A stretch of DNA of 64,000 nucleotides from Paenibacillus_AR sp051594765 (lineage in GTDB: Bacteria; Bacillota; Bacilli; Paenibacillales; NBRC-103111). Below, piece by piece: positions 40,901-55,900 of this stretch (position 1 is its first letter; each line of letters opens with the position of its first letter). The position numbers and the translations under genes are program-made. The notes beneath the pieces are model-generated. The model saw only the letters and a program-made list of their open reading frames with translations, did no database searches and was not told where the DNA came from. The DNA lies in the NCBI RefSeq assembly GCF_051594765.1, contig NZ_JBPPGJ010000003.1, positions 62,001-126,000 of the forward strand, written 5' to 3'.

Positions 40901-43900
40901 GGACGACTATTTTTTCCCTGCCCCTGACGAACCGGAGCAAGAGTGAAAAAAGGAGGGTAGCCGATGAGCTCGCATCTTCTGACCCTGCCGCTGCGTCTCA
41001 TGTTCTATACCGGTCCCCGTTACCGGTTCACGGTCCAAGAGGCGGAAGTATACGAGAGACTCCTCCAGGAGGCCGCCCGCTCGGACGGCACGGTCCGGTA
41101 CGACAGCCCCTACCCCAAGTGGCGGTTCATCCAATACGTGGTTCGGACCAAGCCCGTTGTGCTGCACGGCTCCAACCATGCCGGCATTCGCCTGCTGGAG
41201 CCGGCCGGACAGACCCGGTACGACGGAACCCCCGTGAACGCCGTCTTCGCCACCCGTGACGCCATCTGGTCCTTATTCTTCGCCGTGCTGGACCGGGGCC
41301 GGGCGGGACGCAGCATCCGGAACGCCTGCATCGGCGTACTGGGCTCGTCGGAGAGATTCTATCTGTTCTCCCGGGACCGGGCGGCTCCTCCGGGGGATCC
41401 GTGGACATGGGGGACCGTCTATTTTCTGCCGATGGAGAGCTTCCGCAAGTCTGGGAACGGCGTCTATTCCTTTAACGAATGGGTAAATCCCGGCCCCGTG
41501 GCGCCAATCGCCTCCATCGAGGTGGGGCCCGAGGACTTCCCCTTCCGCCACCGTCTGGCCTGCCACGACTGCCAGGAGCCTCTCTGGCGGACGTGGCTGC
41601 TTTACAAGTGGAGATGCATCATGCGCAAGCAAGCCAATACCCATCATCATACCAGGAGGATCGAACCATGATTCGAGAAGCCGTACCGAAGGATGCACAG
41701 GGAATTGAACGGTTGTACGGGGAGCTGTTCGGGGGCGGGAGAACCGTTCGCGTGCTGGAGGATCGGATTGCTGAGATCCGGGCCAACCCCAACAGCTTCC
41801 TGCTTGTGTATGAGAACGAGGAGGGGCTGGTCGGAACCGCCCATCTCCACCTCTGTCTGGACGCGCTGGAGGGGACCCGCCCCTTCGGGGTGGTGGAACG
41901 GGTTGTCGTAGCCGGCGAGCATCAGGGCAAGGGTTATGGCACGCAGCTGATGCGCTACATCGAGGGTCTGTGCCGGGAGCACCGGTGCGTGAAGGTCATG
42001 CTGACGAGCAACATGAAGCGGACGGAAGCCCACGAGTTCTACAGCCGGCTGGATTACAACGGGGAGAGAAGCAAGGCCTTCATCAAGGAGCTGCCGGAAT
42101 AAACCTCACAGGCACGCATAGAAGCCGGCATACGGGACTCCCCCGTCTGCCGGCTTCTGTGCTGTGCGTTGACCGCGTTATGCCTTGGATGAACCCTCAT
42201 CCTGCAGGCGGGCGAACGCTTGCAGGAACGACTGAACCGGATGGGCGCCGGACAAGCCGTACTTGTCGTCGAAGATGAAGTACGGCACCGACCGGATGCC
42301 GGCCCGCTGCGCGAATTCCAGGTCCTCCTTCACCCCATCGGCTCCTTCTCCCGCAGCCAGCCGCTTCCGCAGGGCTGCGCCGTCCAGACCAGCCTCATCG
42401 GCGATGGCGGCCAGCACATCGAGGTCGCCGATATTGCGGCCCTCCTCGAAGTTGGCGCGGAAGAGCGCATCCGCCACTTCCGTCTGCTTCTCCGGCGGCA
42501 CCAGCTTCAACAGCTGATGGGACAAGAACGTATTGGGCTCCACCTGGATCTTCTCGAAGGCGAAGGCGGTCCCGCAGGCTTCTCCCGCCTTGCAGACGTG
42601 CCCGATGATCTGGTCCATCTGCTCCGCCCCGCCGAATTTCTTCTCCAGAGACTCCCGGAAGGGTCGGCCTTCGGCCGGAATGGAAGGATCCAGCTGGAAG
42701 GAACGCCAGCGGATCGTCACCGGCTCCGGGCTCGCCCACAGGTGCAGCGCCTCCATAAGATTCTGCTTGCCGATGCGGCACCATGGGCACACATTATCGC
42801 TGAAAATGTCTATTCTCACGGGACAACTCCCCTTTCACGACTCGGAATGCCCCCATTATAGCTCAACCGTTCCACGGGTTCCAATTTTCCGGGGCCGTCC
42901 TCCTACCGGAAGGCCATCGCCGCCTGAACCGCCTTCCTCCAGCCCGCGTACAGCCGGTCCCGCTGCTCCCGCTCCATGGCAGGCCCATACACTTCCTCCA
43001 CGGCCCACAACCCGGCCAGCTCCTCCCGGCTCTTCCAGAAGCCTACTGCCAGCCCCGCCAGATAAGCCGCTCCAAGAGCCGTCGTCTCCTGAACCGACGG
43101 ACGCTCGACCGGCACGCCCAGCATATCGCTCTGGAATTGCATCAGGAACCGGTTGCGCACCGCGCCCCCGTCCACCCGGAGCGTCGCCAGGGCGATACCC
43201 GAATCGCTCTCCATGGCGTCCAGCACATCCTTGGTCTGGTAGGCCAGAGACTCCAGCGTCGCCCGTACGAAATGCTCCTTGCGCGTCCCCCGGGTCAGCC
43301 CGAATACGGCGCCCCGCACGTCGCTGTCCCAATAAGGCGTGCCCAAGCCCACGAAGGCCGGCACCACATACACGCCGTCTGTGGACGGCACCCTCCGGGC
43401 ATATGCCTCGCTGTCGCCGGAGGACTTGAACATCCGCAGGCCGTCCCGGAGCCACTGCACCGCCGAGCCCGCCACGAATACGCTGCCTTCCAGGGCGTAT
43501 TCCGTAACCCCGTCCACCTTCCAGGCGATAGTGGACAGGAGGCCGTGCTGCGAGGGTACCGCCTTCCTGCCCGTATGCATCAGCATGAAGCAGCCCGTGC
43601 CGTAGGTGTTCTTGGCCATCCCCGCCTGGAAGCAGGCCTGCCCGAACAGCGCCGCCTGCTGGTCGCCGGCGACCCCCGCAATGGGGACCTCCCGCCCGAA
43701 GAAATGATAGGGAGCGGTGACCCCATACACCTCCGACGAGGAGCGGACCTCCGGCAGCATGGCGGCCGGTACGTCCAGGAGCTCCAGGAGCTCGTCGTCC
43801 CACTGCTGCTCGTGAATGTTGTAGAGCAGGGTCCGGGAGGCGTTGGACGGGTCCGTCACATGAACCTTCCCGCCGGTCAGCTTCCAGATAAGCCACGTGT

Positions 43901-46900
43901 CGATGGTGCCGAAGAGCAGCTCGCCCTTGGCCGCCCGCTCCCGGGCGCCTTCCACATGATCGAGCAGCCACTTGATCTTCGTTCCGGAGAAGTAAGGATC
44001 CACCAGAAGCCCGGTTTTCTCCCGGAACGTGCGGTCCAGGCCCCGGGCCTTCAGCGCCTCGCAGATATCCGCCGTCTGGCGGGACTGCCATACGACGGCA
44101 TGATGGATCGGCAGACCCGTGCTCCGGTCCCATACGACGGTGGTCTCCCGCTGGTTCGTGATGCCGACGGCCTCGATCCGGGAAGGGTCGATCCCGTTCT
44201 CCGTCAGCACCGTGCCGATGACCGACAGGGCCGAGACCCAGATCTCATCCGCATTGTGTTCCACCCAGCCGGGCTTGGGGAAATATTGGGGGAATTCCTT
44301 CTGAGCCGTATGCCTCGGCCTTCCCCGGCGGTCGAAGAGAATGGCTCTTGTGCTTGTGGTTCCTTGATCCAGAGCCAGGATATAACGCTCCTGCTCCTTG
44401 CCCGGCATCTTGGCCATATGGGCACCTCCCATGGGCTGCGGCGCCTGCCGCGGTCCCCTATTGGAATTTCTTGTGCTTTCAGCTCTGTCGCGTTTTGTTA
44501 TAAAATAGGCTGGAAGCCTTATCTGCAATCCGATTCTATAGAGAATCTTGATGGAGGAGCCATGAGAATCGTATCGATCCATAAATATAACGAGAAGACC
44601 ATGCAGCTGGCCAAGCCCGTGTTTGACCGCTTCCGGAGAATTCTGCTGGCTGCCGGCAACACGGTTCACCCCAAATACATTGAGAAAATGAAGGAGATCG
44701 GCATTCGAACCCTCTTCGTCGAGGACGCGGAGTCGCGCGGCATCACCATGGAGGAGCTGATCGACATGCCCACCTGGATGGACGTCATCGAGGTGGTGGC
44801 GGAGACCTTCGCGGCCGCCAAGGCCCGGAGACCCCTTCCCGTCCTGAAGCTGAACGCCAGCGCGGGCAAGCTGATCGCCGAGGTGAAGCACCGCCCCCTG
44901 GTGCTGCCCATCCAGACGTCCTCCATGCCGGATGAGGTCCAGCCCTATGCCCATGCGGTCAATGTGGCGCTTCTGGCCCTGCAGATTGGCAAGAGCATGG
45001 GTTACAACGATCTGATGCTGCGGGATCTGGCTATCGGCTGCCTGATCCACGATATCGGCAAGGCGGTGGCCGCCCGGGAGGACGACCATCCTCAGGAGGG
45101 CTTCAACCTCCTCCGCAACGTCCGGGAGCTGAATCTGCTGGCCGCCCATATCGCCTTCCAGCACCACGAGCGGTTCGACGGAACGGGATATCCCCGCGGC
45201 ATCAGCGGCAACGCCTTCCACGAGTACGCCCAGATCTGCGGCCTGTGCAACCAGTACGAGAACATGACCTCGAACAAGGATCTGACCTCCCACGAGGTCA
45301 TGGAGTACATCATGACGCTGAGCGGAACCGCCTACGCCCCCGCCATCGTGGACGTCTTCGTACGGGTGATCCCCTCGTATCCGCCCGGCGCCCTGGTCCA
45401 GCTGCACAACGGCCGTCCGGCCATCGTGGTGAAGATCTCCTCCCACATGCAGCGCCCCACCATCCGGTACACGGATACCGGCGAGGAGCTGGCCCTGACG
45501 GACCATCCGACCCTTGTGATCTCCCGCTCGATCACCGCATGAGCCTGCCGGATGGCAGGCTTTTTGGCTGTCCCGGTCAGAGAACGACCTCCACCGGCTC
45601 CCCCAGCACCATCCCGTCCGGCGTCACCTGGGCATCATAGGCCAGGACCCGCACCCCTTCCCGCGAGGCTCTTCGCAAGGCTTCGGCAAAGGCCGGGTCC
45701 GTCACTCCGTTAGGCTCGAACCGACGCACCCCCTTCATCTGGATCAGGAAAAAGATCACGCCCCCATACCCTTCCCGGACCGCTCCGATCATCTCCAGCA
45801 CATGCTTCGTCCCCCGCTCCGTCGGAGCGTCGGGAAACCGGACGATGCCGTCCTCCTCCAGCGTGACACCCTTCACCTCCAGGAAGGCACGCGCTCCCGC
45901 CGCCGTCTCCCAAAACAGGTCGAACCGGGATTTGCCGTATGTGACCTCGGCCTGGACTCGCGCAAGGGGCCCTCCCGCGATTTCGTCCAATCTTCCGGCC
46001 AGCGCCGCCTCGTAGACCACCTTGTTGGGAGCCTGAGAGTCCATGTTGATCAGAAGCTCCCCCTTGTACACGGCGACGAGGGAATAGGCAGTCTTCCGGG
46101 AGGACCCTTCCGCCGCCTTCTCCAGCACCACGCGGGCTCCGGGAAGCAAGAGCTCGGCGCAGCGCCCCGTATTCTTCACATGGACCGTCTCCTGCGCCCC
46201 GTCCACCTCCACCACCGCGATAAAACGGTTCGGCCTCCTCACAAAGACGCCGGTAACAGGTTGGGCATAGTTCATGATGCACCGTTCCTTTTTTAGACTG
46301 ATTGTCTCATGGTTCCGCGGGGGACGGCAAGAGGCCGAGGGCGTTTATCCCCGGCATCCGGACGCGGCCTCCCCTGCAACCTCCAATTCCTCCACCGTGG
46401 CGATAAAGCGTCCGCACCCCTGTGGTCTATCCATGCTATTGCAGCCTGCCTGGCCCCCTTAATGGGGTGTCCCGCAAATCCTTCCGGGTACTATCCCCTT
46501 CGCTCAGGAACCCGATTTTTCCTGAGCGAGTGGGATAGTACCCGGAAGCGCCGCTCAGGCCCTTATGGGCAGCCGAGCTTGCACCCTGATCCCGCCGCCC
46601 GGATTCGGGCCGACGGGAAGGCGATCCAGAAGGTGATATGCAGAGTGACGCCGTTCTGAAGAGCTTCTCCGCCTACCTGAACGATATGGCGCAGCACAAG
46701 AAAGACCGAAGGTATATTATAGGCCTCCGGTCTTCGTTGTGCTGCCGTTCTAATTCCGAGGACGAACCCGGTTGGTAGGCACCGCCTCCAAGGGGTTGTC
46801 CGGCCAGTAATGCTTGGGGTACCGGCCCTTCAGATCCTTCTTCACCTCGAAGTACGTCTCCCGCCAAAAATTCGCCAGATCCCTCGTAACCTGGACCGGC

Positions 46901-49900
46901 CGTTGGGCAGGGGACAGCAGGTGGAGCACCACCGGCACCCGGCCCCGCCCGATTCGCGGGGTCTCGGTCAGGCCGAAGAGCTCCTGCAGCCGGACGGATA
47001 ACACCGGTGCCTCAGGGTCGCTGTAGTCCACCGGAATCCGAGAGCCGCTCGGCACGCCGAGGTGGGTGGGCGCATGCTGGTCCAGCTCCCGCTTCCGGTT
47101 CCAGTCCAGCAGCTCCCCCAGCACCTCGGCCATGTTCAGCCGTCCGAGGTCGCTCTTGCTGCGCATCCCGGCCACGAAGGGCCCGAGCCACTCCGGCAGC
47201 GTGTCCAGGAGCGCCTGCTCCGACACATCCGGCCAGGCCGGGTCCGCGTAGTGCATGAAGCGCAGCCGCTCCAGCAGCTGGCGGGACGCCTTGGACCAGG
47301 GAAGGAGCTCCAGCCCCTCCTCGGCCACGCCCTCGAGCAACGCCGCCGCCACCCGGTCCGGGTCCGAATTGTGCACCTGCTGGTCCCGCAGGACCAGCGC
47401 TCCCAGACGGACTCTCCTGCGGGCGCGGACAGCTTGGGCGGCTCGGTCCCAGACCACCTGGACCTCCGTCTCCAATTGGTCGGCCAGGTGCTGCTCCAGC
47501 TGGGCGAGCTCCACGGGGGCGCCCAGGTACACCCGGCTGTCGGCCCCCTGGTCGTCCAGCTCGGCCGCCACGATGTACGGCGCATGCGCCAGGTGCTGGC
47601 CCTCCGCCACGGCGGCCCCCCGGCCATTGCGCAGCGTGAACCGGCCGGCGGCGCGAAGCTGGCCGATCCGGTCCGGGTAGGCCAGGGCCAGCAGCAGCCC
47701 GCAGGCGGCGGGCTCGCCGGCCGGCGCACCGCCTGGGGCCGCCGAAGCCGGGGCCCGTTCCGATGCGCCGGGTCCGGAGCGGCCCAAGGCGGCCAGCTCG
47801 CGCCGCCAATGGGCGGCCTCCGCCCGGATGCGCCGCAGCGCCGCCGGGTCGGCGGACAGGCCCAGGGCCGCCGCTTCCCCTGCGCCCTCCCGGCGCAGCG
47901 CCTCCACGCGGAGCCGCAGGTCCGCGTTGGGCGGGGCGCCCGCCGGAGCGCGCAGGAAGTCCCGCTCGCCCAGGATGGCCGCCAGCTCGCAGGCGAGCCC
48001 CGTCAGCCCTAGCGGGACCGCCCGCAGGGCCATATGCGCCAGCCGGGGATGGAGTCCCAGCCCGGCCATGGCTCTGCCGTGGGGCGTAATCTGCCCGTCC
48101 GCCCCCAAGGCGCCCAGGCGCGTCAGGAGCTCCCGCGCCTGGGCCATGGCGGCCGCCGGCGGCGCGTCGAGCCACCGGAGCTCCTCCGGCACGGCTCCCC
48201 AGGCGGCCAAGTCCAGCGCCAGGGGAGCCAGATCGGCCTCCAGGAGCTCCGGGGTGGTCCGGGGCGGCAGCTGCCGGTCATCCTGCTCCGTCCACAGCCG
48301 GAAGCAGACGCCCGGGCCCTGCCGGCCCGCGCGCCCGCGCCTCTGGTCCGCCGAAGCCCGGGACACCGGCACCGTCTCCAGACGAGTCATGCCGGTCCGG
48401 GGTGAGAACCGGGGTACCCGGGACAGGCCGCCGTCCACGACCACCCGGACTCCGTCCACGGTCAGGCTCGTCTCCGCAATGGAGGTGGCCAGCACCACCT
48501 TGCGCCAGCCGGGCGGCGCCGGGGCCAGGGCCTGATCCTGCGCCTCCTGGGGCAGCGTGCCGTGCAGCGGCAGCACCTTCACCTGCCGGCCCTTCAACGC
48601 CTCGCCCAGCCTGTTCTCCGTCCGGCGGATCTCCCCTGCTCCCGGCAGGAACACGAGCACATCGCCCTCGCAGGACCGGAGGGCCTCCAGCACCGCCGGA
48701 GCCACCGCGTCCTCCAGCCGGCCCTCCGGCCGCCGCTCCGCGTAGCGGGTCTCCACCGGGTAGGCCCGCCCCTCGCTGACGACTACCGGGGCGTCCCCCA
48801 TGAGGGCCGCTACCGGCTCCGCCTCCAGCGTGGCTGACATCACGACGAGACGCAGCTCCTCCCGCAGGAGCCCCTGCGCCTGCAGGCACAGAGCCAGGCC
48901 CAGGTCGGCGTGAAGATTCCGCTCGTGGAACTCGTCGAACAGCACCGCCGCCACGCCCTCCAGTGCCGGGTCCGTATGGAGCATCCGGGTCAGCACCCCT
49001 TCGGTGATGACCTCGATCCGCGTGTCCGGCCCGACGCAGGTATCCATGCGGACCCGGTAGCCTACGGTCCGGCCCACGGGCTCCCCCAGGCGGGAAGCCA
49101 TGTACCGGGCCGCAGACCGGGCCGCCAGCCGCCGGGGCTCCAGCATCAGGATCCGGCCCCCCGCCGCCCAAGGCTCCTCCAGGAGCGCCAGCGGAACCCG
49201 GGTGGTCTTGCCTGCTCCCGGAGGAGCCACCAGCACGGTGTTCGTTCCGGTCCGGAGCACCCTCCGGAGTTCCGGCAGCGCCTCCTCCACCGGCAGTCTC
49301 CCGCCTGCGCCTACTCTCTCTTGCCTCTCGCCCATTCCATGCTCCATCTTATGCGGCCTCCGCTTCCTTCCCGGTTTAGAACAGATCCAGCTGTCTCGGC
49401 GGCGGCTCCTTGGGCGTAAGGCCCAACAGCTCCTGCAGCAGCTTGGCATTGCCCGCCGCATGGCCGCCCGAGTTGTTGTTGAAAATGACATCGACAGTCT
49501 TCGATTCCCGCTCCAGCTCCCGCAGCCGGTCCGCCCATTCGGCCAACTCCTCCCGGGAATAGTCGTACAGATAGCGCACGTCCCGCCAGTTCCGCCCTTC
49601 CTTGCGGGTCCAGCCCTCCGCATTCCTCCCGTGGAAACGGACCAGCGTGGCGCCCTCATGGGTCGCCCGCAGCACCGTCGGCACGGAGCCCGGGCCGGCA
49701 TCCGGCTCGTCGCAGACGCCATGAATCCAGCCCTCGCTCCGCATGAAGGCCAGCGTGCGCTCCCGGTGCTCCTCCGTGAACCAGCTCCGGTTCCGGAATT
49801 CCAGCGCCAAGGGCAGCTCCGGCAGCAGGGACCGGGCGCGCCGCAGCGTCTCCACATGATCCCGGGTGCAGTCGAACCAGGGCGGGTACTGGAACAGCAC

Positions 49901-52900
49901 CATGGCCAGCTTCCCCGCTGCAGCCGCCGGCTCCACGGAGGCCCGGAACTCCCGGAACAGGTCCGCCTCGTCCGTGAAGGGAGCCGCCCCACGGCTGTGT
50001 CCCGTCATCCCCTGGTAGGCCTTTACCACGAAGGCGAAGCCCTCCGGCGTCTCCTGCACCCAACGCTCGTAATAGGCCGCCGGCTGTACGGCATAAAAGG
50101 AGCTGTCCACCTCCACAACGGGAAAGTGCTCCGCGTACGTCTTCAGCTTCAACCGGGGCGGCAGCCCCTCCGGGTATAACTCCTCCTGGTCTCCCCACCC
50201 TGCAAGTCCGATCCGGATCACTACGGAACCTCCTCCGCGCCGTTTTCTCGTCCTCCCATTATACCCCACACCCTCCAAAGCTGCGAAGAGAGCAGGGTTT
50301 GGGCTTTTTTATGGGGCCTGCGGCAAGTTTCAGGCTTGCAGATTTTGACTAATACGAAGCATAGCGGGTACAATGAAGTAACGGCTTGAACGGAACGGAC
50401 CTTCACGATGTGACCGAGTTGAGCAGGAACTTTCCAATATGGACTAAAGAGAGAGGACTCTTCATGAATCAGAACCCTACCAGCGAACCGACCACCGAGC
50501 AGCGCAAAAAGCCTGCCCGCAGACGTTCGTCCCGCGGTCTAGTCAAGATCTTCGGCTTAGGCGGCATGGGCGAGATCGGCAAGAACATGTACGGCATTCA
50601 ATACAAGCAGGAGATCGTCGTCATCGACTGCGGCGTGAAATTCCCGGGACGCGACATGCCCGGCGTGGACTACATCATCCCGAATATCGAGTATCTGCTC
50701 CAGCACAAGGATCAGGTGAAGGGCATCTTCATCACCCACGGCCACGAGGACCATATCGGCGGCCTGCCCTTCATTCTGAAGGAGCTGAACGTACCGGTCT
50801 ACGGCGCGCCGCTGACCATCGGGCTGATCCGCTCGAAGCTGGATGAGCACCGGCTTCTGGCCACGGCCCAGCTGCATGTCATCCAGGACGACACGGTCAT
50901 TGCGCTGGACGCGCTGAAGGTCCGCTTCTACCGGACCAGCCACAGCATTCCCGACGCCTTCGGCGTCGTGGTGGATACGCCCATCGGGCCCGTGGTGCAT
51001 ACCGGGGACTTCAAGTTCGACTTCAGCCCCGAGGACAAGCCCGCGGATCTCTACAAGATGGCGAAGCTCGGAGAAGACGGCGTTCTGGCCCTGCTCGCGG
51101 ACAGCACCAACAGCGAGAAGCCCGGCTTCAGCCCCTCCGAGAAGGTCGTCGGCAGGGCCATCAACACTACATTCGGCAAGTGCCGGGGCCGCATTCTGTT
51201 CGCCACCTTCGCCTCCAACGTGCATCGGCTCCAGCAGGTGGTCGAAGCGGCCATCGAGCACCGGCGCAAGATCGCCGTCATCGGCCGCAGCATGGAGAAG
51301 GTCTTCGACATCGGCCAGGAGCTGGGCTACATCCGTCTGCCGGAGGGCATGCTGATCGACGTCCGCGACGTGGACCGCTATCTGGACGAGGAAATCGTCA
51401 TTATCTGCACGGGCAGCCAGGGCGAGCCCAACGCGGCTCTGTCCCGGATCGCTTCGGGCTCCCATAAGTACATCCAGATTCAGCCGGGGGATACGGTCAT
51501 CTTCTCCTCCTCGCCGATTCCCGGCAACACGCAGAACATCAACCAGAGCATCGACCGCCTGCTGCGCGCCGGAGCTCATGTCATCTACGGCTCCATCGTG
51601 GACATCCACACCTCCGGCCACGGCTGCCAGGAGGACCTGAAACTCATGCTCCGCCTGATGAAGCCCAAGTTCTTCATTCCGATCCACGGGGAATACCGGA
51701 TGCTCGTGCAGCATGCCGCCCTGGCGGAGAAGATCGGCATTCCGCGCTCGGACATCCACCTGATGGGGATCGGCGACACCTTGACCATCTCCCGCACGGA
51801 GGCCCGCCGCGGGAGCCCGATTCCGGCCGGCGAGGTATTCGTCAACGGCTCCATGCCCGGCGGCCTGGACCGCTCCATTCTCGACGAGCGCCGGAAGCTG
51901 TCGGACAGCGGCCTGATCATCGTCGTGGCGGCCTTGGACAAGGAGCGGATGCAGGTCCTGGCCGGCCCCGACATCGTGAGCCGCGGCTTCGTCTACATCC
52001 GCGATTCAGGCGCGCTGATCGCCCAGGCCGAAGCCGTGCTCCGCCGCGTCATCAAGCGGCTCTCGGACCGGGAGGTCCGTTCGGTCAACGTCTGGAAGAA
52101 GGAATTCGCCGACGCGCTGCATTCCTTCTTCGAATCCAAGCTCCAGCGCTCGCCCGAGATTCTGACCGTCATCTCCGAGGTGGAGCCCGACTGACCCGGG
52201 CCGCGCCCATTCCCTTAATGAAAGAGCCGCTCCTTGCCGGAGCGGCTCTTCCTCATGGGATGCATCGGATTGGAGATCGGCAGTCGCGTCACGCGGCTTC
52301 ATCCTTTTTTTTCAAACCCGCTTCAAGGTATTCAGGATCGATTCCATCACCCGCTTCCGGTCAAAGGGCTTCACGATGAAATCCTTCGCTCCGGCATGCA
52401 GGGCTTCCAGCACCAGCTTGTGCTGGCCCATGGCGGAGCACATGATGATCCGGGCCTCCGGATGCTGCCTCATGATCTCCTGCACCGCCTGAATCCCGTC
52501 CATCTCCGGCATCGTGATGTCCATGGTGACCAGATCCGGACGGTAAGACGCGTACATGCGCACCGCCTCCCTGCCGTTCCCCGCCTCGCCGGCCACCTCC
52601 AGGCCCATCTCCGCCACGATATCCTTCAGCATCGTCCGGAGAAACGCCGCATCGTCCACGATCATCACCTTCGCCATCGTACCGCCTCCTCGGAGCTTCA
52701 TCTCAGCTGTCCCCTGCGGTTCCTTCCAACACGAATCGGTTCTGATCCAGATACGCCTGAACTTGGCTCATCGGCTCCAGGATCACCCTCGAGTGCTTCC
52801 CGATGGTAATCCGGCCGTAGTGCATCCGCTGGAGCGTCACCCGCTTGCCCGCCTTCAGATGGGTCTCGCCCCCCACGTCACCTCCGACCGTCATGGCCGA

Positions 52901-55900
52901 AATGATGCCCAGCGCTTCGATCTCTCCTCCCCGGCACACCGAGTGGCTGTCGAAGAAGGCGATGTTACCCTTGCCGTAGAGGTTGCTGCGGAGCACGCCT
53001 TCCTTGCGAATGAAGATATCTCCCGTCGACTTCAGATTGGATAGGTGGCACTGGGCGATGTCGATGAAGACGTAGGACTCCTGCATCCGTTCGATCATCT
53101 GGTGGGTCTCGTGCACATGATTCTGTATGGCGTACAGATGATTGAAGGAATCGAAGGCCAGGATCTTGTGGGGATCGATCAGGAGCTTCAGCTTCTCCTT
53201 CAGCTCCTCCATCTCGCTCTCCGTAATCCGCTGCAGGCTGCGGATGGAGACCAGACAGTCCGAGGCGAGCTCCGGGACGTCCTTGAACTTGCTCTCGATC
53301 AGGATGTTCATCACCTGTCCGATGCGGACCACCTGGCCCCGGGATTCGATCATGTCCACAAGGAGCTTGCCGGCCTGCCGGAGGTTGCCGAGGGCGGTAT
53401 CCAAGGCCTTGCAGCTGACGTACAGACGGTTGAAGATGACGCCGAAGTATCCCGAGTACAGATTGGAATTGATGATGTTGCCCTTCACCGTAATGCTGCC
53501 GGTGGCCGTGATCGTAGCTTGATAGACACTGCCGAAAACGTACACGTTGCCGAGGGACTCCACAATCATCCCCTCCGTCACATCCCCGTAGACGACCACA
53601 TCCCCGGAGAATACGATATTGCCCGTCTTCAGGTCCACGTTCCCGGAGATCACATAGGCGGTCGTAATGTCAAAATACTTGATCATCTCCGAACCCGTCA
53701 CCCGGGGACGCCCGTCCTTCAGGGCGTACACCCCGCCGTCCGGACGGATCTCCACATGATCCTTGGCGATGACGGTAATATCCTTGGGCGGCGCCGGGCG
53801 GATCAAATCGCCGTACACGTCATAGCCCATGACGCCCTGCTTCATGGGAATCTTGCGGGCGATCAAGTCCCCCTTCTTCACCGACGGGATCCGGGCGTGG
53901 TTCCGGTAGTCCACCGTGCCCGTCCTCTCATTCTCGCAGAAGACGTTCTCGATCTCCTCGGAGAAGTAGATCTCCAGCCTTGCGTCTACGCTGGACTCCT
54001 TGTCCACCCCGTGGGCCACCGGCACCTTCTCCCCGGTCGGCATCTGCAGCTCCTGGAAGATGGCGGAGGTCCGGATGTTTTTGGTGATCTTGCGGTCTGA
54101 TAGCGCTTTCATAACATCGGCCAGCCGGACGGTCTCCAGCACCATGGACTCATCCCGCTCCGCTTCCACCAAGAGCTGCTGCCGGTCCTCCCGGGGAAGC
54201 AAGCGCCAGCCGCAGCGGTTCTTCCGCTTCACCTGAAGATAGGCGCACAGCCGGTCTTCCGAAACCTCAACGGTAAACAAGGGCTCCTCCGCGATCTGCC
54301 AATCCAGCTTATCCCCCGGCATCACCAGAATCGGATCGGTACAAACCTTGCCGTTACGGAGGAGCTGTACCGGAGGCAGTGCTTGGACTGTCGGGTAGCC
54401 TTGGGACTGGTCCGTCTCCACCAGCAGGACCTTGTTGTCCTCCACGCGGAGCAGGAGCCCTTTCCCTTCGGCGCGAACCGAACCGCGGGACTCGTATTCC
54501 GGAAGATCCGGAGCGGGGTCGGCGGGATCGACGCTTAATTTTTTGACCAGGTTGACAAGCTCGTCTTCCGAAATATACTTGGACACAGGAACCCCTCCTC
54601 TTCAACATGTGGTGCAGGGTTGATGCGCCGGTTACGGATCCCGTCCGTCAGGGGACGGTCTTGAAAATGCGTCAATATTGTGAACCCTCTTACTTGTATT
54701 ATCGGAGATTCCGTACCGGATGTATAGTCCTTTTTAACTAGATTGCAACTGGAAAATAATGACCACAGGCCTACGCCTCTCCGGTCCGAAAGGAGACTTC
54801 CATGCAGCCCATCCAAATCGCCGAGGCCGCAGCCCGGCTGGGCATCAGCGTCCGGACCATCCGCTTCTACGAGGAGAAGGGGCTCATCTCCCCCTCCAAG
54901 ACTCCTCATAACGGCTACCGCCTCTTCACCGGCCAGGACCTGCTCCGCCTCCAGACTCTGCTCGCCCTGCGGGAAACCGGGCTCTCCCTCTCGGACCTCC
55001 ATACGGTGATGGACACCTACGGCATGGACCAACGGGAGGAGCTTCTGTACCTGATGGAGCTGCAGCGCTCCGTCCTGTACGCGGAGCGGCTGGATCTGGA
55101 CAGCCGGATCCGGCTGAACGAGGAGGTCATCGCCTCCCTCCGTACCGGCGGAGAGCTGTCCGCCGACGCCCTGTTCAGCCGGGCGGAGGCCGCCCGGCGG
55201 GAACGGGAGGTGCGCCACGGCTGGGCGGACCATTACCGCTTCGACCGGCAGGCGGACACCTTCGACCAGGAGGTCGGGAACGGAAGCCCGGACTATCCGG
55301 GCTATGCGGAAGCGCTGCGCACGCTGCTGGAGGCGGTGGACCCCCGGGAGGGGGAGAGCGGCATCGACCTGGGGACGGGCACCGGCAATCTGGCCGGCGC
55401 GCTGCTCGCCCGCGGCGTCCGGATGAAGGCCGTGGACCAATCCCGGGAGATGCTTCGCCTGTGCCGCCGCAAGCATCCGCTTCTGGAGACGAAGCTCGGC
55501 AACCTGCTGTCGGTGCCCTACTACGAGGGCACCTTCGACCTGGCCGTGTCGAGCTACGTGCTCCACCGCTTGACCCCGGACGAGCGGCTGCTGGCCCTGC
55601 GGGAAGCCCTGCGGATCCTGAAGCCCCACGGCCGTCTCGGCCTGGCCTGCCCCCTGCCGGAGGAGGCATGGGGGCCGCTGGTGGGGCTGCTGCGATCGGA
55701 GGGCTTCCTGGTCCAGCTGCTCGCTCCGGCGTCCGGGGTCGCCGTGCTGCTGGCCGTCCCCATGCACCGGGGACGGCCCGGGTCTTGACTCCTCCGTAAC
55801 GGAAGACCTTACGATGGGACGGAATACCATCCCAAGGAGGTAATAACTACCGTTATGCCTGATCATGACAAGATTTACCATCAGCAAGCCGAGCTCTATG